The notes under the pieces are model-generated. The model ran no database searches. It was not told the origin of the DNA and was given only the letters and a program-made list of their open reading frames with translations. From Oscheius dolichura (taxonomy: Eukaryota; Nematoda; Chromadorea; Rhabditida; Rhabditidae): a DNA stretch of 64,000 bases. Shown here in pieces: positions 45,866-56,874 of the stretch (positions are counted from its first letter, which is position 1; each line of letters begins with the position of its first letter). The stretch spans positions 10,540,001-10,604,000 of the forward strand of contig OW051492.1 in the NCBI GenBank assembly GCA_932521035.1. The letters run 5' to 3'. The translations under genes were made by a program, and so were the position numbers.

Positions 45866-45912
45866 GACCACAGTTAGACAGCTTGAAACGGAGAGAGACA
45901 CAGTTAGACAGC
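45866..45912. repeat. Two direct family B arms
   Basis: CCACAGTTAGACAGCTTGAA is followed by CACAGTTAGACAGCCAACTG in the same orientation. No opposite arms are seen. Confidence 0.55.
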
Positions 45913-46454
45913 CAACTGAGCTGCAGAATGGCAACAAAGAGGTGATACTTGAAGAAAATCGTGATTAGCCCCCAGTGGGAAGAAAAAATAAGCAAAAACA
46001 TGACCTTTTCACTCTCGAGAGGAAGAAAAAGAGAGAGGAGAAGGCCCATATCATGTAAATCTGACTCCTAGATATGATCTTTAGAAGCCGCCGCCGTTTA
46101 CAACTGGTATTGAGACGGTAGTAAATCTGATAATGAGGGGTCAAGAGAGGACTGTTTGTATTAGTAAACTTCTCCAAGAGTACTGTATATTCCACTTGTC
46201 TATCAATCTATTGCCTTCCACAATGGGAAGGCTTTCCAAAAAATTCATCGACCACATCTTCCGATGGGTCGGTACAGTTACGAACCTCAAAAAGGTTAGC
46301 AAGTTATTTGCAACGTGAAAAGCCCGCTGCTGGAAGTCATAGCGCGCTGCTGCCGAGACTTTACGGGTGCGGGTGTCTTCGCTTTCGTGAGACCCATTTC
46401 CTTTGCTTTTCAATGCAATTTTCAGTAATTAATTAACTGTTCTATCAAAACATG

Positions 46455-46755
46455 ATATTTTCTGCAATTTTTACATATCGTCTTGAAGAGGAGATCGAGA
46501 TCTCTCTATTGGTTCCACAATCTTTAAATATCGATGTATAAATTCTGTGAAAAATGATGAGAAACATCAGGGCAATGCAAAAAGCGAGGCTTGCAAGCGA
46601 ATTAAACATGCCTCCTTAATTTATTAACTATTTCTATATAAGAAGGTCTTTTCTGGAATTCTTACATATCGCCTGGAAGAGGAGATCGAGATCTTTCGAT
46701 TGAGACCAAAATCTTAGAATTTGGATGTGTGGAACTTGTGTAAAATGGTGAGAAA
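46455..46755 (+). repeat. Diverged tandem duplication, about 185-bp period
   Basis: TTACATATCGTCTTGAAGAG with GAGATCGAGATCTCTC near 46475 recurs as TTACATATCGCCTGGAAGAG with GAGATCGAGATCTTTC near 46660. The similarity extends about 110 bp on each unit. Confidence 0.65.
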
Positions 46756-49700
46756 AAGTGAGGAAAAGCGAAGAAAGTGCCTTGGGTACCGAGAAAAGCC
46801 CGTAGAATCTCGGCAGCGCTTGGACAAACGCTTATATATATCGGTCGCATTTCTCTAGCTTTCGCAGATGTTCGTCGTCGCTCGTTGACGCTTCCGTCAG
46901 ACCTCCGCTTCAGTGTGAAAACGCTGTAGGAGGCAGTGGCACGAGAGGGACGGCGGGCATCTGTGGGTCAAACTACCCGACCAGGAAGATGCGCATCGGT
47001 CAAGTTCATTTTTTGCTTTTTTCCATCATTTTAGAGCTGTTTTAGAAGAACAAAGACCCCTTTTTTAGCCACTAAAAATGGTGTTCTGAACAAGGTTAAT
47101 TGGCTACTTTCCCTTGCTTTTAGTAGCAATGAGTCGGAACATGTTTGGAGAGAAGGGGGAGAGGAGGAACGGAGGCTAATAGAATTAGAACGAATGTCAC
47201 ATGGATATGATGGATTGTTTCCTCTCGATCCGGTACTAATGGGGCAGACGAAGATGGTTAGAAATGATCTCGGAGGCATTTATTCCAGTCGAGACCCCAG
47301 GTGACCTGGATTGATGACTACGGGTTGACTTATTGATTTATTGAGCTCACAAGCTCCAGTAAACCCTCCAGTTAGTCATAATTGAGGTCACCAGGATGAA
47401 GATTAACAAGGAAGGAAGGGGGTCAATAAGAAGCCGGCTGGTAGTGGAAGATATGAATACTATATGAAAACTAGAAGGTAAACCAGGGGGATAAATGGAC
47501 GCACTCCCGGCTATGTATCATTCATTACAGGAGGGAGACTCAGATTACGGGGCAGGGGGCACCCCAGGTGGGCTGAAACATCGATTTAGGGGCTGGATTA
47601 TTAGGAAAAAGGGGAGAAAAGATCAAACAAGGAAAAAAGGTGATTCAGTTGATTTCGAAAGGAGAATTCGGGGCTAAAGACTGATTAAAGGCTTCGTTAC
47701 GAGACCCGCTACGAGAATTTGATTATTCCTACAGTAAAGTAGAATTAGCGAGTCAATTATCTAAAGGTCAACTGAGAAAAAGAGAGAAAGAGGAGGAAAG
47801 GTGGAATCGGCAGCTAAAATTGAGGAAAAGACCTCATAAAACTTGGTATAGTCCGTTTCCAGGACGTTCCTGGTTATTTATCGCTTTCGTTACGGTACCC
47901 AAAAAGGAAATTTGAGCCGTTCTACAGTAATTTTGGGTCAGAGAGTGAAAATGAAGGAACTACAGAGAAAAGATTGAAAAATAAGGGAATTCCCATTGAA
48001 AAAGGCCTCTACTAGGAAAAAACGATGGAGGGAATGAAAAAGCCCGGATAAATAACACTAGAGCCGTCAAAAAATGGCCAAAAGCTGAGAGGAATCGACT
48101 CAACTGGCAGCAGAGATGGGCTAGTGACAATTAAAGAGGGGGGAGACTTATTCCGGAGGGGATGGAGACCATTAGGTTTACTTTTCACTTATTTTTCCCT
48201 TTTTATTCCATAAAATTTAGCCATTCCCATCCTATTTTCCCTCAAAAATTCGATTTTATCGCTCTTTTTCGCCTAAAATCCCTCAAAATATCCTATTTTC
48301 CGTCGTTTTCTTCAATTTTTTCGGATTTCAGTCAGAAATATTATTCTAATTGGACTAAAATAGAGTCTAGAAGATAGAAAATTCAATTCTATATAGAAAT
48401 GTTGAATCAATAGAACGAAAAGGTGAACTTCTGGAGCAGAGGCGTCCGTAAATGCAATTTGTCGTCAAGTGCTGCCAATTTTATCACTTTTTATGGACTG
48501 GAATGCCTCCAGACAAGAAACATTGAGAGGGGATTGTCTACTTTCAACAAAAAAATGAAGAAAAAAAACGGATCAAAAGAGGCGTCAAATGAGCTTTTCC
48601 CCATTTTGACCGACCAGAGAGACAGCCGAAATGTGAGCCTCTGGGTTCTCTTCCGGGATGGCGCTCTCTCGCCCCCCTCGGGTGGTCAGCGGCCGGGAGG
48701 AGTGGGCAGACCATGGAGAGACACAAAAAGGCGACGAAAACTGATGGCTCCTGGTGATGGGAAGGGAAGAGGAGAGGATACTTTCATTAGGCAGAAGAGG
48801 GCGTATCCTCTCCCAGTTTATTCTCATTGCCTCATTAAAATAGCTGAGGAACTGGAGGAATGGCAATGGGAGTGGAGAAGGGATGAGACTGGACTGGGAC
48901 TGGGGCTGGGATTGGAAGAGAGAAGACACGATATGGGAAAGGGGGACGAAATAGCTTGTGGGAAAGGAAGGGAGGGATAAAAGGACGATGGCTTCAATGA
49001 AACAACCGGGGGAAGTCGTCTAGACCATGGAAAACTGCCTAGGAAAATATAAAAATAGACAGAACGAGGGAAGCCCATCAAAAATTCGTTTTGGTGTGGA
49101 AAGTTTTCTCTCATTTTTAGGGCAATTTTTCTATTCTACAACTATTTTTCCGCACTCTGCCAGCTCTTTTTCTCAAAAGAACCGAAAATTTCAAGAAATC
49201 CACCAGATTTGCAAGCTACGGTACGCGCTAACTCATAATAGCTACCAGCTGCCGAGATCTTACAGGTGCGGGCGCCGAAACTCTCCAGAAGGGGAAAATG
49301 AGATATTTTGCTCATTTTTCGCCGTTTTTCTCCATTTTTCAGCTGTTTAGAGGGGAAATAGAGTAACGGATAATAAAGAGCGACCTTAATTTACTAAAAA
49401 GAAGTACATCCAGTTTTTTGAGCGGACAAGAGCAAAAAAGAGAAGGTAGAAGGATAGGCGGGTGTAAAATAGGCTGGCAGCCACCTCTGATAGCAATCTG
49501 GGGGCCATTACTCATGGTAACGCCTACGGAAACCCCGGGTGAAAAAAAGGGTAGGGAAAACCACACCCCTGGATACGATTCTGGTTGAAAAATTGATCAA
49601 AATTGGACTGGAAGGCCTGGAATCAAAGGAGCGGGAGAGGGGACCAATTGTTGCGATGTGCGAGAATTTAAGAGCACTGGGGAGGGTAATAAAAAATAGA

Positions 49701-51358
49701 CCACAAGAGGGGGAGACCAGCGAGGGGATGAAGAGACGAAACTGATGGCTTGTGGTGGCTGGACTAATGAAACATTACAGCTGGGAGGGGAGGGGGGAGG
49801 GCGAAGAGTGGAAGAGGAATGGCCAGGGGGGAAGAAAGAGCAGAGGCTATCCAGATTACTACCCGTACAAATTACACCAGTTCGAAATTAAACCGGGGAG
49901 AACATGAAAAATGGCCGGGACAGCCTTCCAGACCCTGGAAAATGGCGGAAATTTGAAATTTTAAAGCGCCAAATTCAAAAAATCTTCTTGGTAGGAGTAC
50001 AGAAGGGCGGTCGTTCAAATTAGCCCAAAAATTAACAGGGAAATTGCTTTTTCAAGCGGTAAACGACCCAAATTTGAAATTTTCTAGCCCCGAATACAAA
50101 ATACATGTTTTTAGAGTCAATTTACATGAAAGATTCGAAAAATTATGGTAGAAAGTGGAGAAATATAGTTGAATTCTCGGCAAATAGACGTTTCGGCCCG
50201 AAAACTGAATAAATTTGACAAATTTAACCGGAGAATTCAGAAAACCTGCTCGGACGGCGATAAACAACATTTTAATTCAAAAAACAGGAGGAAATTTGGA
50301 AAACACAAGGGAAATCAGTGGAAACGGACATAAATTTTAAAATTTGAGTGGTTTCATTTAAAAAATCGAGTTTTGAAGCGGTTTGAGGTTGGAAAACTAC
50401 AAAAAGGAGCGGGAAAACGTTAAAATTAGCTAATGTGTCGTTTTCTTGAAGAAAATTGGATAAATTTGACTATTTTCCCGGTTCAATAGAGGAAAATTCA
50501 AAAAACAGCTCTCTCCCGGGCTGGGCAGAGTAGAGGAGGATGCAATTTCACGCGTAAGAGAACACACTCGCCTGGCTCCCGGAAGGGGAGGAAGACTGGG
50601 AGAGAAAGACGAAGAAAATGGCAGGGTGGTCAGGAGGAGGCCAAGCTTATTCTCTCTGGCTGGCAGCCAGCCACAAAACAAAACAAAAAGTGGCCAATTG
50701 GCGCCCATTTGCCCGCTTTGTTTAGAGACGCCGGACGCTTGGCGGGGGAGAGTAGTGTGAACTGTGGCTGTTTGCCGTGTCTCGTTCTCTATCTGGCGGG
50801 GTATGACGGGCCCAATGAGGCGGGAAGAGAGGCCACCCAGAAAACTGGAAAAGGCAAAGGAGGTAGAAAAGAAAAAGGCGGACAGGAGGTAGGAGGCCAA
50901 TCAATCGATACAGCCCCCCACAACAACACGGCCGGACTATGTAAAACACGCAGCTGACCTTGGCTTGGTGTCGGCGGGCAGGCCGGGGAGGAGGAGGAGG
51001 CCGATCCTCGAGACAGCCATTTTTTTAGACCCACGGCCTCTATTTTTTATAGAAAGAGAGAGGGACAAAAGAATAATGGGCAGTGAAAAGGCGAGCCGCG
51101 AGGAGGTTTGTGTAATTTATTCGGAGAGTAGAGGAGATAAGCCGCGCCTCTTCCTCTTGATAAGAGGTCAGGCTCGAACAGCTGCGACTGTACTCATTCG
51201 GGGGAAGGGTTATTATGATATTGGGTAAACAAAAAGAGGGAGAGAGGATGGGAGAGACGGTTGTTTATTGCTTACAGCTGACTTACCAGAAAAAAAACTG
51301 GAGGAGAAAGGAGATGCTCATGACGAGATAGTTGGCAGGCAGAGCGGCTAGTTCGATC

Positions 51359-51464
51359 GCCTGCACCCGTAAAGTCTCGTCAAGACAAAGTTATAAATGC
51401 GTCATAGTTTTGTAGCAGTTTTGGATAAAGATGATCCTCCTGCCGAGACTTTACGGGTGCGGTG
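51359..51464. repeat. Palindromic MITE, family A
   Basis: The arms are GCACCCGTAAAGTCTCGTCA and CTGCCGAGACTTTACGGGTGC, just downstream of the minus-strand galectin-like gene. Confidence 0.8.
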
Positions 51465-51729
51465 GTTCGACTAGTCTTAGTTGTCAGTATGTTAGAAATA
51501 CGATTACAATGATTTTCGATTGTAATTGTTTATTTTCTCACGATGTAAACGGTTGCTCAGAGCGTTCAATTAATTCGTTCAACCGAAAAGTATTCGGAGT
51601 GTAGGCGGCTGTAATATTCAACTTGACCAAACGATTGCGTTGGTTTGTGCGTTAATATGTATTTGTAATCTGTAGCGGGATTAAGCGTTCGATGAGCGAA
51701 AGTAAAACTTTGCTCAGTCTCTTTCTCCC

Positions 51730-52256
51730 CTAGACTTTGATCTGAAATTTACCGTAAAATATAAGCCGCCGAAACTAACCTTCAGAGCCTCAGGAGCATT
51801 CTGAACTCTAATGTGTAAACTCTCTCCCACTGGGAATTTGTCTAACCACAGCCATTCCTCCTGTCCCCAGTCGCCGGTAGACCATGGTCCACTATTGCTG
51901 TTCAATACCAGATATCCCCTATTCTTGTCTCTCGGTCGAACAGACAAATGGAACGGGAATTTAAAATCTGAGGTTAGCAAGTTGACGCTCCAGAATAGAT
52001 CCGAGCCAGTTGCATTTTCATCCAAATTGACTCGATTTACCCAGAACTGATCTCCGAATTCGAAGGCCCTAGCCTTATTTGGGAAGCACATTATGTATTT
52101 TGTCTGGTCTCCATTTACAGGTCGAAGAGCGCAAGTCCCGGAATAGTTTCCATAGGGACCGACATCGTCAGCCTGAACTCCTTGCTCTGGACGAGGTTCA
52201 AGCACACCTGGGCTGAGACGAAGAAGGCCACTAGGAGCAGGAAGAACAGTGACATT
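51730..52256 (-). CDS. Secreted galectin-like protein, copy 1
   Basis: Galectins bind beta-galactosides through a beta-sandwich. This one has a signal peptide (MSLFFLLLVAFFVSAQ), which classical galectins lack. The mature part starts ADDVGPYGNYSGTCALRPV, then FEFGDQFWV, FPFHLSVRPRD, YLVLNSNSGPW and GDWGQEEWLW with FPVGESLHIRV. That order (H-x-x-x-R, V/L-x-N, W-G-x-E-E) is the galectin carbohydrate site. Exons are 52256-52209, 52172-51780 and 51741-51730, the last adding only IKV and TAG. Homology to the FAHRT...ATDYKY segment of the other copies continues downstream (51700-51560) but out of frame after the stop, so the C terminus is probably truncated. The ligand is unknown. It is copy 1 of three; copies 2 and 3 are more damaged. 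Confidence 0.75.
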
Positions 52257-52325
52257 CCTCCAGTGGGCGAGTAAAGAACAGACAAGGAGGCGAGACTTTA
52301 TACTGTCGAGTTACAGACGTAGCCG

Positions 52326-52346
52326 CATAAAATGACTCGTTTATCC
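52326..52346 (-). promoter_or_regulatory. Conserved promoter block of the galectin-like family
   Basis: On the minus strand this reads GATAAACGAGTCATTTTAT. The same block is at 53706-53724 and, with one change, at 54783-54801 on the plus strand, each 60-80 bases upstream of a galectin-like ATG and just 5' of a TATA-like box. It contains GATAA and GAGTCA cores, typical of GATA and AP-1/bZIP sites. Confidence 0.5.
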
Positions 52347-52761
52347 CCCTTGTTAACATGGGAAATGGAGTCTAGATGTCTGGAGAAGGGGAAGAAGACA
52401 GGCTAGAAACAAAAAGGCCTTCTTTTTCTATGTTATAACCCTCTCAACTGGCTACTGTACCCGCGCGCTGGTCAGAGCATTCAGCTGCCGAGTTTTTACG
52501 AGTGCGGGGGCTGCTCGACCACCCAAAAACGGATAATCTTTTGCAGGGTTCTTCTTGTCGGATTTAGATGCCTACCGTACTCCCTTCGTCCATTTCCGGT
52601 AAATTCCAAAACTGTGACGCACGAAGAAGGGGAAATTGGGCTGCTGCATCCCTTATAAAACAGTACAAGAATCTCTCGAAATAAGCATGAGAAATAGCCT
52701 TTTTTCCATGCAACTTTATTGAATTTTACAGTTATTATCAAAAAAGTATAGGAGTCGTTCG

Positions 52762-53418
52762 TTACTTGTTAACGGGCACATCCCACTGGCTCTCGACGTC
52801 ATCCACGGTGGCACAGTCATTCGGCGGCAGGAGTTCCCCCTTGCGGACGAGTTCCGCCACCTCCGGTGTCACCTCCATGTCGCCGATCATTATCGGTCCA
52901 TTGACCTTCTTCACCGTCTTCTCCCCGCTGTCCTTCTTCTTCTTCGTCTTCTCTGTCTTGTCCGATGGCTTGTCCGTGCTCTTCTCCTTCTTGACCGTCT
53001 GCTGTTGTTTCTTCTCCGCATTCTCCTTGCTGGGCCGGTCCTTGCTTCCCTCCCGCGTACGGCCCGTCACTTCCGTCATCGACGTCTTCGACGAGACGCC
53101 CGTCTTCTCGCTCATACTGCTATCCGAGGAGCAGGCCTTCTTCGGCGGATTCTTCTTGACCGACTTCATCACTGACTTCTTCTCCACTACTTTTACCATC
53201 TTTGATGGCTGCTGCGCTTTTTTGCCTTGACTCTTCGTCGCTTCTTTCGTCTTCATTGCCACCGCCGTCATCATCGTTTTACTCTGGCTAGTTCTCTACA
53301 AGATTACTGTATTTTAGAGACACAAGAGAGTCCTAACCGGAACAGGTTTCTTCCTTCTTGAGCAGGATATTATCATGAGCGAGAGAAGAGATAAAAAGAA
53401 CAGCCAGCTGAAGAACAT
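52762..53418 (-). CDS. Lysine/serine-rich protein with N-terminal membrane segment
   Basis: I do not recognise the family. Exon 1 (53418-53338) encodes MFFSWLFFLSLLSLMIISCS followed by RRKKPVP, a signal peptide or type II anchor. After a 42-bp intron, exon 2 (53295-52762) encodes a long Lys/Ser/Thr-rich linker with SKEK-, KKKKDSG- and PSKENAEKKQQQ-like stretches. The tail is compact: GPIMIGDMEVTPEVAELVRK, then GELLPPNDCATVDDVESQW and VPVNK. The conserved-looking tail and basic linker resemble small nematode-specific membrane proteins, but no function can be assigned. It occupies the spacer of the galectin inverted duplication and is itself single-copy here. Confidence 0.72.
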
Positions 53419-53434
53419 CTTGAGTGAAGAGATG

Positions 53435-54605
53435 GGGACCGGAAATGGGCGAGGGGATTACGGTAGGCTGCTAAATCTGACAAGAAGAAACTTGGAAATT
53501 ACCGGATTATCCGTTTTTAGTCGGCCCTGCAGCGCCCGCACCCGTAAAAACTCGGCAGCTAATTGCTCTGACTAGCGCGGGGGTACAGCAGCTGCTTGAC
53601 GGCCTATAAAATGGAAAAAGAGTCTTTACAAACCATATTTTTTTCTAGTCTACTCTCTTCCTCCTCTCCACCCGTCTTGACTCCATTTCCCATGTGAACA
53701 AGGGAGATAAACGAGTCATTTTATGGGGCTACGTCTGTAACTCAACAATATAAAATCCCCTCTCCCTGTAAAAGGAAAAATGTCACTGTTCTTCCTGGTC
53801 GTAGCCGCGTTCTTCATCGCAGTCAAGGTGACAGATGCCGTCTTCTGCAGAGCATGGAATTCAGGCTGACGATGCCGGTCCCTATGGAAACTATTCCGGG
53901 ACTTGCGCTCTTCGACCTGTGAATGGAGACCAGACAAAATATGTATCGTGTGTGTCAAAGCGAAAGTCTTTGAATTCGGCGACTATTTCCGTATTAGCGA
54001 TATCGATATGAATGAAAACGCAACCGGCTCGGACAAATATTGGAGTGCCAACTTGCTCTCTTCGGATTATAAAGCCCTGTTCCATTTATCTGTTCGACCA
54101 ATCGCCGAGAAATATGGTTACCTGGTGTTTAACAGCAATAATGGGCCATGGCTTAACGACAAATGGGGAGAGGAAGAATCGCATGTGATAGAGTTCTCCC
54201 TGATATCTCAGTATTGGATAGAAATTACGAATACTCCCGATGGCTTATACGTGGGTTTTTACTAGTTTGTATCTCTTATAAAGGAGCGGGTTAGTGACAA
54301 TTCGGCCATTTTCGAAATCGCGGGCGAACCCAAGAGCTTCCATTGCAAATAGAAATCTACGGATGAGTTACAACCTAATCTGCGGAAAATTTCAGATCGA
54401 AGCAAGTGACTATCGTGACGGATACATCCCCATTCATCTAAAACCCTACCAACGCATCACTGTCGCTCATCGGACTGCTAACCCCGCTACGGATTACAAG
54501 TACTTCTATCTGCACAGGCCAACACAATCGTTTGGTCACGTGGTATATGGCCCACATAATGCTCAGTACTTTTGGGATGTACTTGAACGCTCAGAGCAGT
54601 CGTTT
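53435..54605 (+). repeat. Inverted duplication, right arm
   Basis: This is the plus-strand partner of 51560-52605, separated from it by about 830 bp that contain the lysine-rich gene. The duplication carries the whole galectin-like gene with its promoter. Confidence 0.85.
53706..53724 (+). promoter_or_regulatory. Conserved promoter block, galectin-like copy 2
   Basis: GATAAACGAGTCATTTTAT, shared with copies 1 and 3. A TATAAAAT box follows near 53748. Confidence 0.5.
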
Positions 54606-54614
54606 TCAGCATAA
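53780..54614 (+). pseudogene. Secreted galectin-like gene, copy 2, with a frameshift
   Basis: The leader MSLFFLVVAAFFIAVK is spliced over about 37 bp to ADDAGPYGNYSGTCALRPV, nearly identical to copy 1. Between 53939 and 53966 the sequence is about four bases shorter than copy 1, and the frame shifts just before VFEFGDYF. Downstream the galectin core is intact in the new frame: LFHLSVRP, YLVFNSNNGPW, DKWGEEESH. A donor after DGLY (about 54251) joins in phase to an exon at 54396-54614 reading IEASDYRDGYIPIHLKPYQR and ITVAHRTANPATDYKYFYL; AHR matches the last galectin strand. The 26-base gap region is too short for an intron. This is probably a pseudogene unless the base calls are wrong. Confidence 0.65.
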
Positions 54615-54782
54615 AGAAATAAAGAAATAACATCTAAAATTTGCCATTCCTTCCCATAGATACTGTCTTCTCGGAAGTCTCTTAGATCAAGCAAAATGCT
54701 GTCTAAACAAATCGAGATCTCTTATCCAGTCTGTTCTCTTCCTCCCCTCTCCATACGCTCCATTTTCCATAAGAACTTGGCA

Positions 54783-54801
54783 GATAAACGAGTCACTTTA
54801 T
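54783..54801 (+). promoter_or_regulatory. Conserved promoter block, galectin-like copy 3
   Basis: GATAAACGAGTCACTTTAT, one base different from copies 1 and 2, followed by TATAAAAT near 54810 and the ATG at 54858. Confidence 0.5.
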
Positions 54802-54857
54802 ATGACTCTATAAAATCCCCTCTCTTTTCTCTTTTCCTTCGCTCTTCCCTCTGAAGA

Positions 54858-55293
54858 ATGTATCTGTTCTTCCTGCTAATAGCCAGCTTCTTTATAGGTG
54901 AGCAGCTGGAACCTTCTCCAGAGCAATAATTTCAGGCGGACGGCCCAGTTCATAATGTAAATGCCTCCGGGATCTGTCCTCTCCGTCCTTTGGGTGCAGA
55001 AAAGCAATGATCCCTGGCAGTTCCTTTAATCTTGAATGTTCTTTTCGATGCGGTTACGGTAATTTCAATTTCAGGTCGAAGTTGTCGAGAAATCTGGAGC
55101 AGCTATACGGACTATTACGTTCGCTCATCGAACTGGAAGTCCGGCAACGGATTACAAATACTTTTACATTATCAAAGAATCGCCAGCACTGAAGATTGCT
55201 CGTGTTGAATATCATACTCATTTAGCTGCCGAAACAGATCATAATGACGTAATTGAGTTCACAGACAACCAGTGGGCAATGGCCTACGTCTAG
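54858..55293 (+). pseudogene. Galectin-like gene, copy 3, core deleted
   Basis: The signal MYLFFLLIASFFIG is spliced to ADGPVHNVNASGICPLRPLG, matching the first part of the mature domain of copies 1 and 2. An in-frame TGA follows at once (after GAEKQ), and the central galectin core with the H...R and WGxEE motifs is missing. A later exon from about 55076 reads VEVVEKSGAAIRTITFAHRT and SPATDYKYFYI, then continues to TAG at 55291-55293 and is homologous to the last exon of copy 2. Internal deletion and pseudogenisation explain this best. Confidence 0.6.
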
Positions 55294-56745
55294 AGTCTAG
55301 ACCGTGTAAGAGCTGATTTACTGGATACAATAAAATATCCGTTTTGTAAAAAGAGATGAATCCCAATAAAAAGAGTGATTTGAAAGACTCTACTTTTCTC
55401 GCTATTTTTCTTCGGCAATGAGCCAATGTTACGGCTGACGCTGTCATCCTCCGCCTGGTCTAATCACTCCCGACTATAACAGCTATTTTACCCAGATCTA
55501 ACTGAAAAACCACAGCTAATCTTCTGGGAGAGAAGCTGACTTTTTCTGACCCAGAACGGTCAGTGAACCTATATTTGAAAAAGGGCACCTCTTTGGCGAA
55601 GAACAAATGACTAATTGGGGGACCAAGATCCTGACCATTTTGACCTCTTCGCCGAATTAACCTGGATAGTCTGGCTTCCCCTTTATTCGGAAGTTTTATA
55701 TATTGCTAGGTTCGCCAGAAAATTCTCTACAAACCTAAAAGGCCAGAATATTGAAATTTTAACTTTTGAGCCGAAAACGGACAGAAATTCCAAGTTCAAG
55801 GTTTCCAAGGCTCCTTATCGGGATCCTCCCGGGTTTTTACCTCCATTTTCCCTCTAAACCCTTGTTTCCAGTCCTGCAGACCTTTCTGGCCACCTTTTTC
55901 TTCCTAAAGATACCTTTCCCTATGTTTTCTCAGTTTAGATAGTAATGTGGTGAAAACACACGGTCTAATACGATAAGAACTCGTGAGACAGACGGTTTGT
56001 AGCCCTTTTTGGAGGCCCTTTTCAGCAAATTCACCATTTCCCCATCTCGTAAACATTACCTGTTTATATCTTCTCATCAATTCCATAAAAGAAAAAACGG
56101 AAACACATAATCATAAGGCTGAACCGGTTCGTCTCGTCCATTTTTACCGCCTAGGTATTTTCCGCCTTCTCCCCTCGCCTCCGAGTGTTGTTAGTCTCAT
56201 CGAAAAATGTCAACAAAAAGGGGAGACCAGTCTTATGACCACTTCTTTTTCTCTCTTTTCGACGGGTGATTACTTCGATTAAAAAGGTCACCCAACGGTG
56301 TGCCATCATTACACTCCTATGGGGGGAGAAGGGGAGAGAGAGAGGTAAGCGAAACGCACCCGTTTTAGATGGCTGGTCAAGACAAACACAAGGAAGTACC
56401 GATTGGGAACAATGGATTTCTGTTTGGAATTTTTATTTTTTTAAAATTTGTGGTCAGGAAAGATCGCAGCGTCTATCTTCCATTACAGCAGGTCATACAG
56501 AGCAGCTGCCCTTGGGTTGTCCTTGTTTTAACCGTGGAATTGAACTTATTCATTAGAAGAACCCGCTGATTTGCCCTAGAAGTACAAATTGGCCATTTTC
56601 GAGTCCAAAATTCAGAAGAACGACTGTCGCAACGGGAAGTTTTTGGATTTTTCCTGGATATGATTAGGACAATCTTTAAAATGGTTCTAAAACACCAATT
56701 CTTCATGGTATATCTGAAAGAACTTATTTGGAAGCGTCAACTTGA
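55294..56745. other. Intergenic region
   Basis: No supported gene. Short open frames lack splice signals or recognisable motifs. Confidence 0.4.
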
Positions 56746-56750
56746 GAACA

Positions 56751-56874
56751 TAGTCCATATTCAACGGATATTCCACGGAATCAACGGCGCGTCTCCGCTA
56801 CGGGACCGGGTCTGAAAGCTTCCTGGTCCCGTCGCGGAGAGGTTTTTCTATAGAATATCCGTTGGAAGTGGGCC
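56751..56874. repeat. Palindromic MITE, family C
   Basis: The outer arms are ATAGTCCATATTCAACGGAT and ATATCCGTTGGAAGTGG. The inner arms are GCGTCTCCGCTACGGGACC and GGTCCCGTCGCGGAGAGG. This copy is intergenic. Confidence 0.8.

Larger units (their letters stand above)
43656..51355. other. Gene desert upstream of the ZO-like gene
   Basis: About 7.7 kb without any gene I can support. The plus strand is strongly purine-rich in many stretches (for example 45590-45870 and 49740-49840). It holds family B arms at 45866-45912, single family A arms at about 46343-46375, 46797-46817 and 49248-49277, and a diverged tandem repeat at 46455-46755. Long open frames such as 48423-48980 look like by-products of low-complexity composition. 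Confidence 0.5.
51560..52605 (-). repeat. Inverted duplication, left arm
   Basis: Read on the minus strand, this matches 53435-54605 on the plus strand, covering upstream DNA, a family A half-site, the promoter and the galectin-like gene. Anchor matches include ACCGGAAATGG, AATC(C/T)GACAAGAAGAA, the GATAAACGAGTCA promoter block and the coding start ATGTCACTGTTCTTCCTG. Confidence 0.85.

Noticed and set aside
48423..48980. 185-residue plus-strand open frame in the gene desert
   Set aside because: Gly/Glu/Arg low complexity from purine-rich DNA, no recognisable domain, and long antisense frames of similar size over the same DNA.
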